Assembly (NCBI GenBank): GCA_963834705.1
Contig: CAWICV010000001.1
Span: forward strand, 620,001-684,000
Reading direction: 5' to 3'
Length of the DNA: 64,000 bases
Source: RYN-230 sp963834705
GTDB taxonomy: Bacteria > Actinomycetota > Actinomycetes > Streptosporangiales > Streptosporangiaceae
Shown here: positions 63,997 to 64,000 of the stretch, piece after piece
Layout: each line of letters begins with the position of its first letter
Position numbering within the stretch: the stretch's first letter is position 1
The notes under the pieces: model-generated
Told to the model about the DNA's origin: nothing
Databases searched by the model: none
Seen by the model: the letters and a program-made list of their open reading frames with translations, nothing else
Translations under genes and position numbers: made by a program

Positions 63997-64000
63997 GCCC

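Overview
The window is about 72% GC, densely coded, and reads as the chromosome of a high-GC, Streptomyces/Streptosporangiales-type actinomycete. Markers include the cell-division protein SepH, a full ergothioneine cluster egtABCD, isocitrate lyase beside a RamB-type regulator, ThyX, a fused trpE-G with a Trp-codon leader peptide, a tricorn-type protease and a DUF6131-type micro-protein. I saw no rRNA, tRNA, CRISPR array, prophage or transposase. The genus cannot be fixed from this sequence.

Layout. 1-2853: a polyamine module of a BpsA-like aminopropyltransferase, a GNAT acetyltransferase and an FkbH-like HAD protein on the minus strand (4-bp overlaps), with speD divergent. 2856-7416: egtA-B-C-D. 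7553-12879: a flavin disulfide oxidoreductase, a MarR regulator with a membrane protein, a secreted GH53 galactanase and a CcdA-type protein. 12914-20394: tricorn protease, frameshifted carbonic anhydrase, GlxA/AraC remnant, thyX, frameshifted trpEG, attenuator and trpL. 20578-24469: ftsH, a DMT transporter and an MHYT protein. 24617-31149: an aromatic-degradation region with a thiamine-diphosphate decarboxylase-like gene (frameshifted), SDR and LivM remnants, OsmC, an amidohydrolase, a benzaldehyde dehydrogenase and pobA behind a well-formed promoter/operator. 31187-41306: a GT-C-like membrane protein, then two large FtsX permeases, an ABC ATPase and a Uma2 protein. 41362-45633: acyl-CoA dehydrogenase, ramB and aceA. 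45663-52880: membrane protein, deleted MMPL gene with marR, sepH, a PEBP lipoprotein and a long disordered membrane protein. 53011-58262: GT-C protein with a repeat-array tail, DUF6131-type protein, GAF-ANTAR regulator, phosphoesterase and lipid kinase. 58370-63996: pgeF-murL-murD2-FAD oxidase, then a membrane protein in convergent overlap.

Three signals go beyond ordinary gene content. First, 15-bp (five-codon) tandem arrays occur at seven loci, almost all at gene ends, gene starts or linkers; one sits exactly where murD2 is frameshifted, and another carries the stop codon of a glycosyltransferase gene. Second, a 48-bp dispersed repeat occurs upstream of trpL and, about 39 kb away, in frame inside murL. 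Third, several genes (GlxA/AraC, SDR, MMPL, and probably LivM) survive as short remnants, three of them with both ends kept and the middle gone. Four other genes (carbonic anhydrase, trpEG, the ThDP enzyme, murD2) each need one small indel to read through; these could be true lesions or assembly errors.

The best candidates for new biology are the BpsA/SpeD/GNAT/FkbH polyamine module, the MurL-MurD2-PgeF peptidoglycan operon with its repeat-driven variation, and the pentapeptide-encoding arrays themselves.
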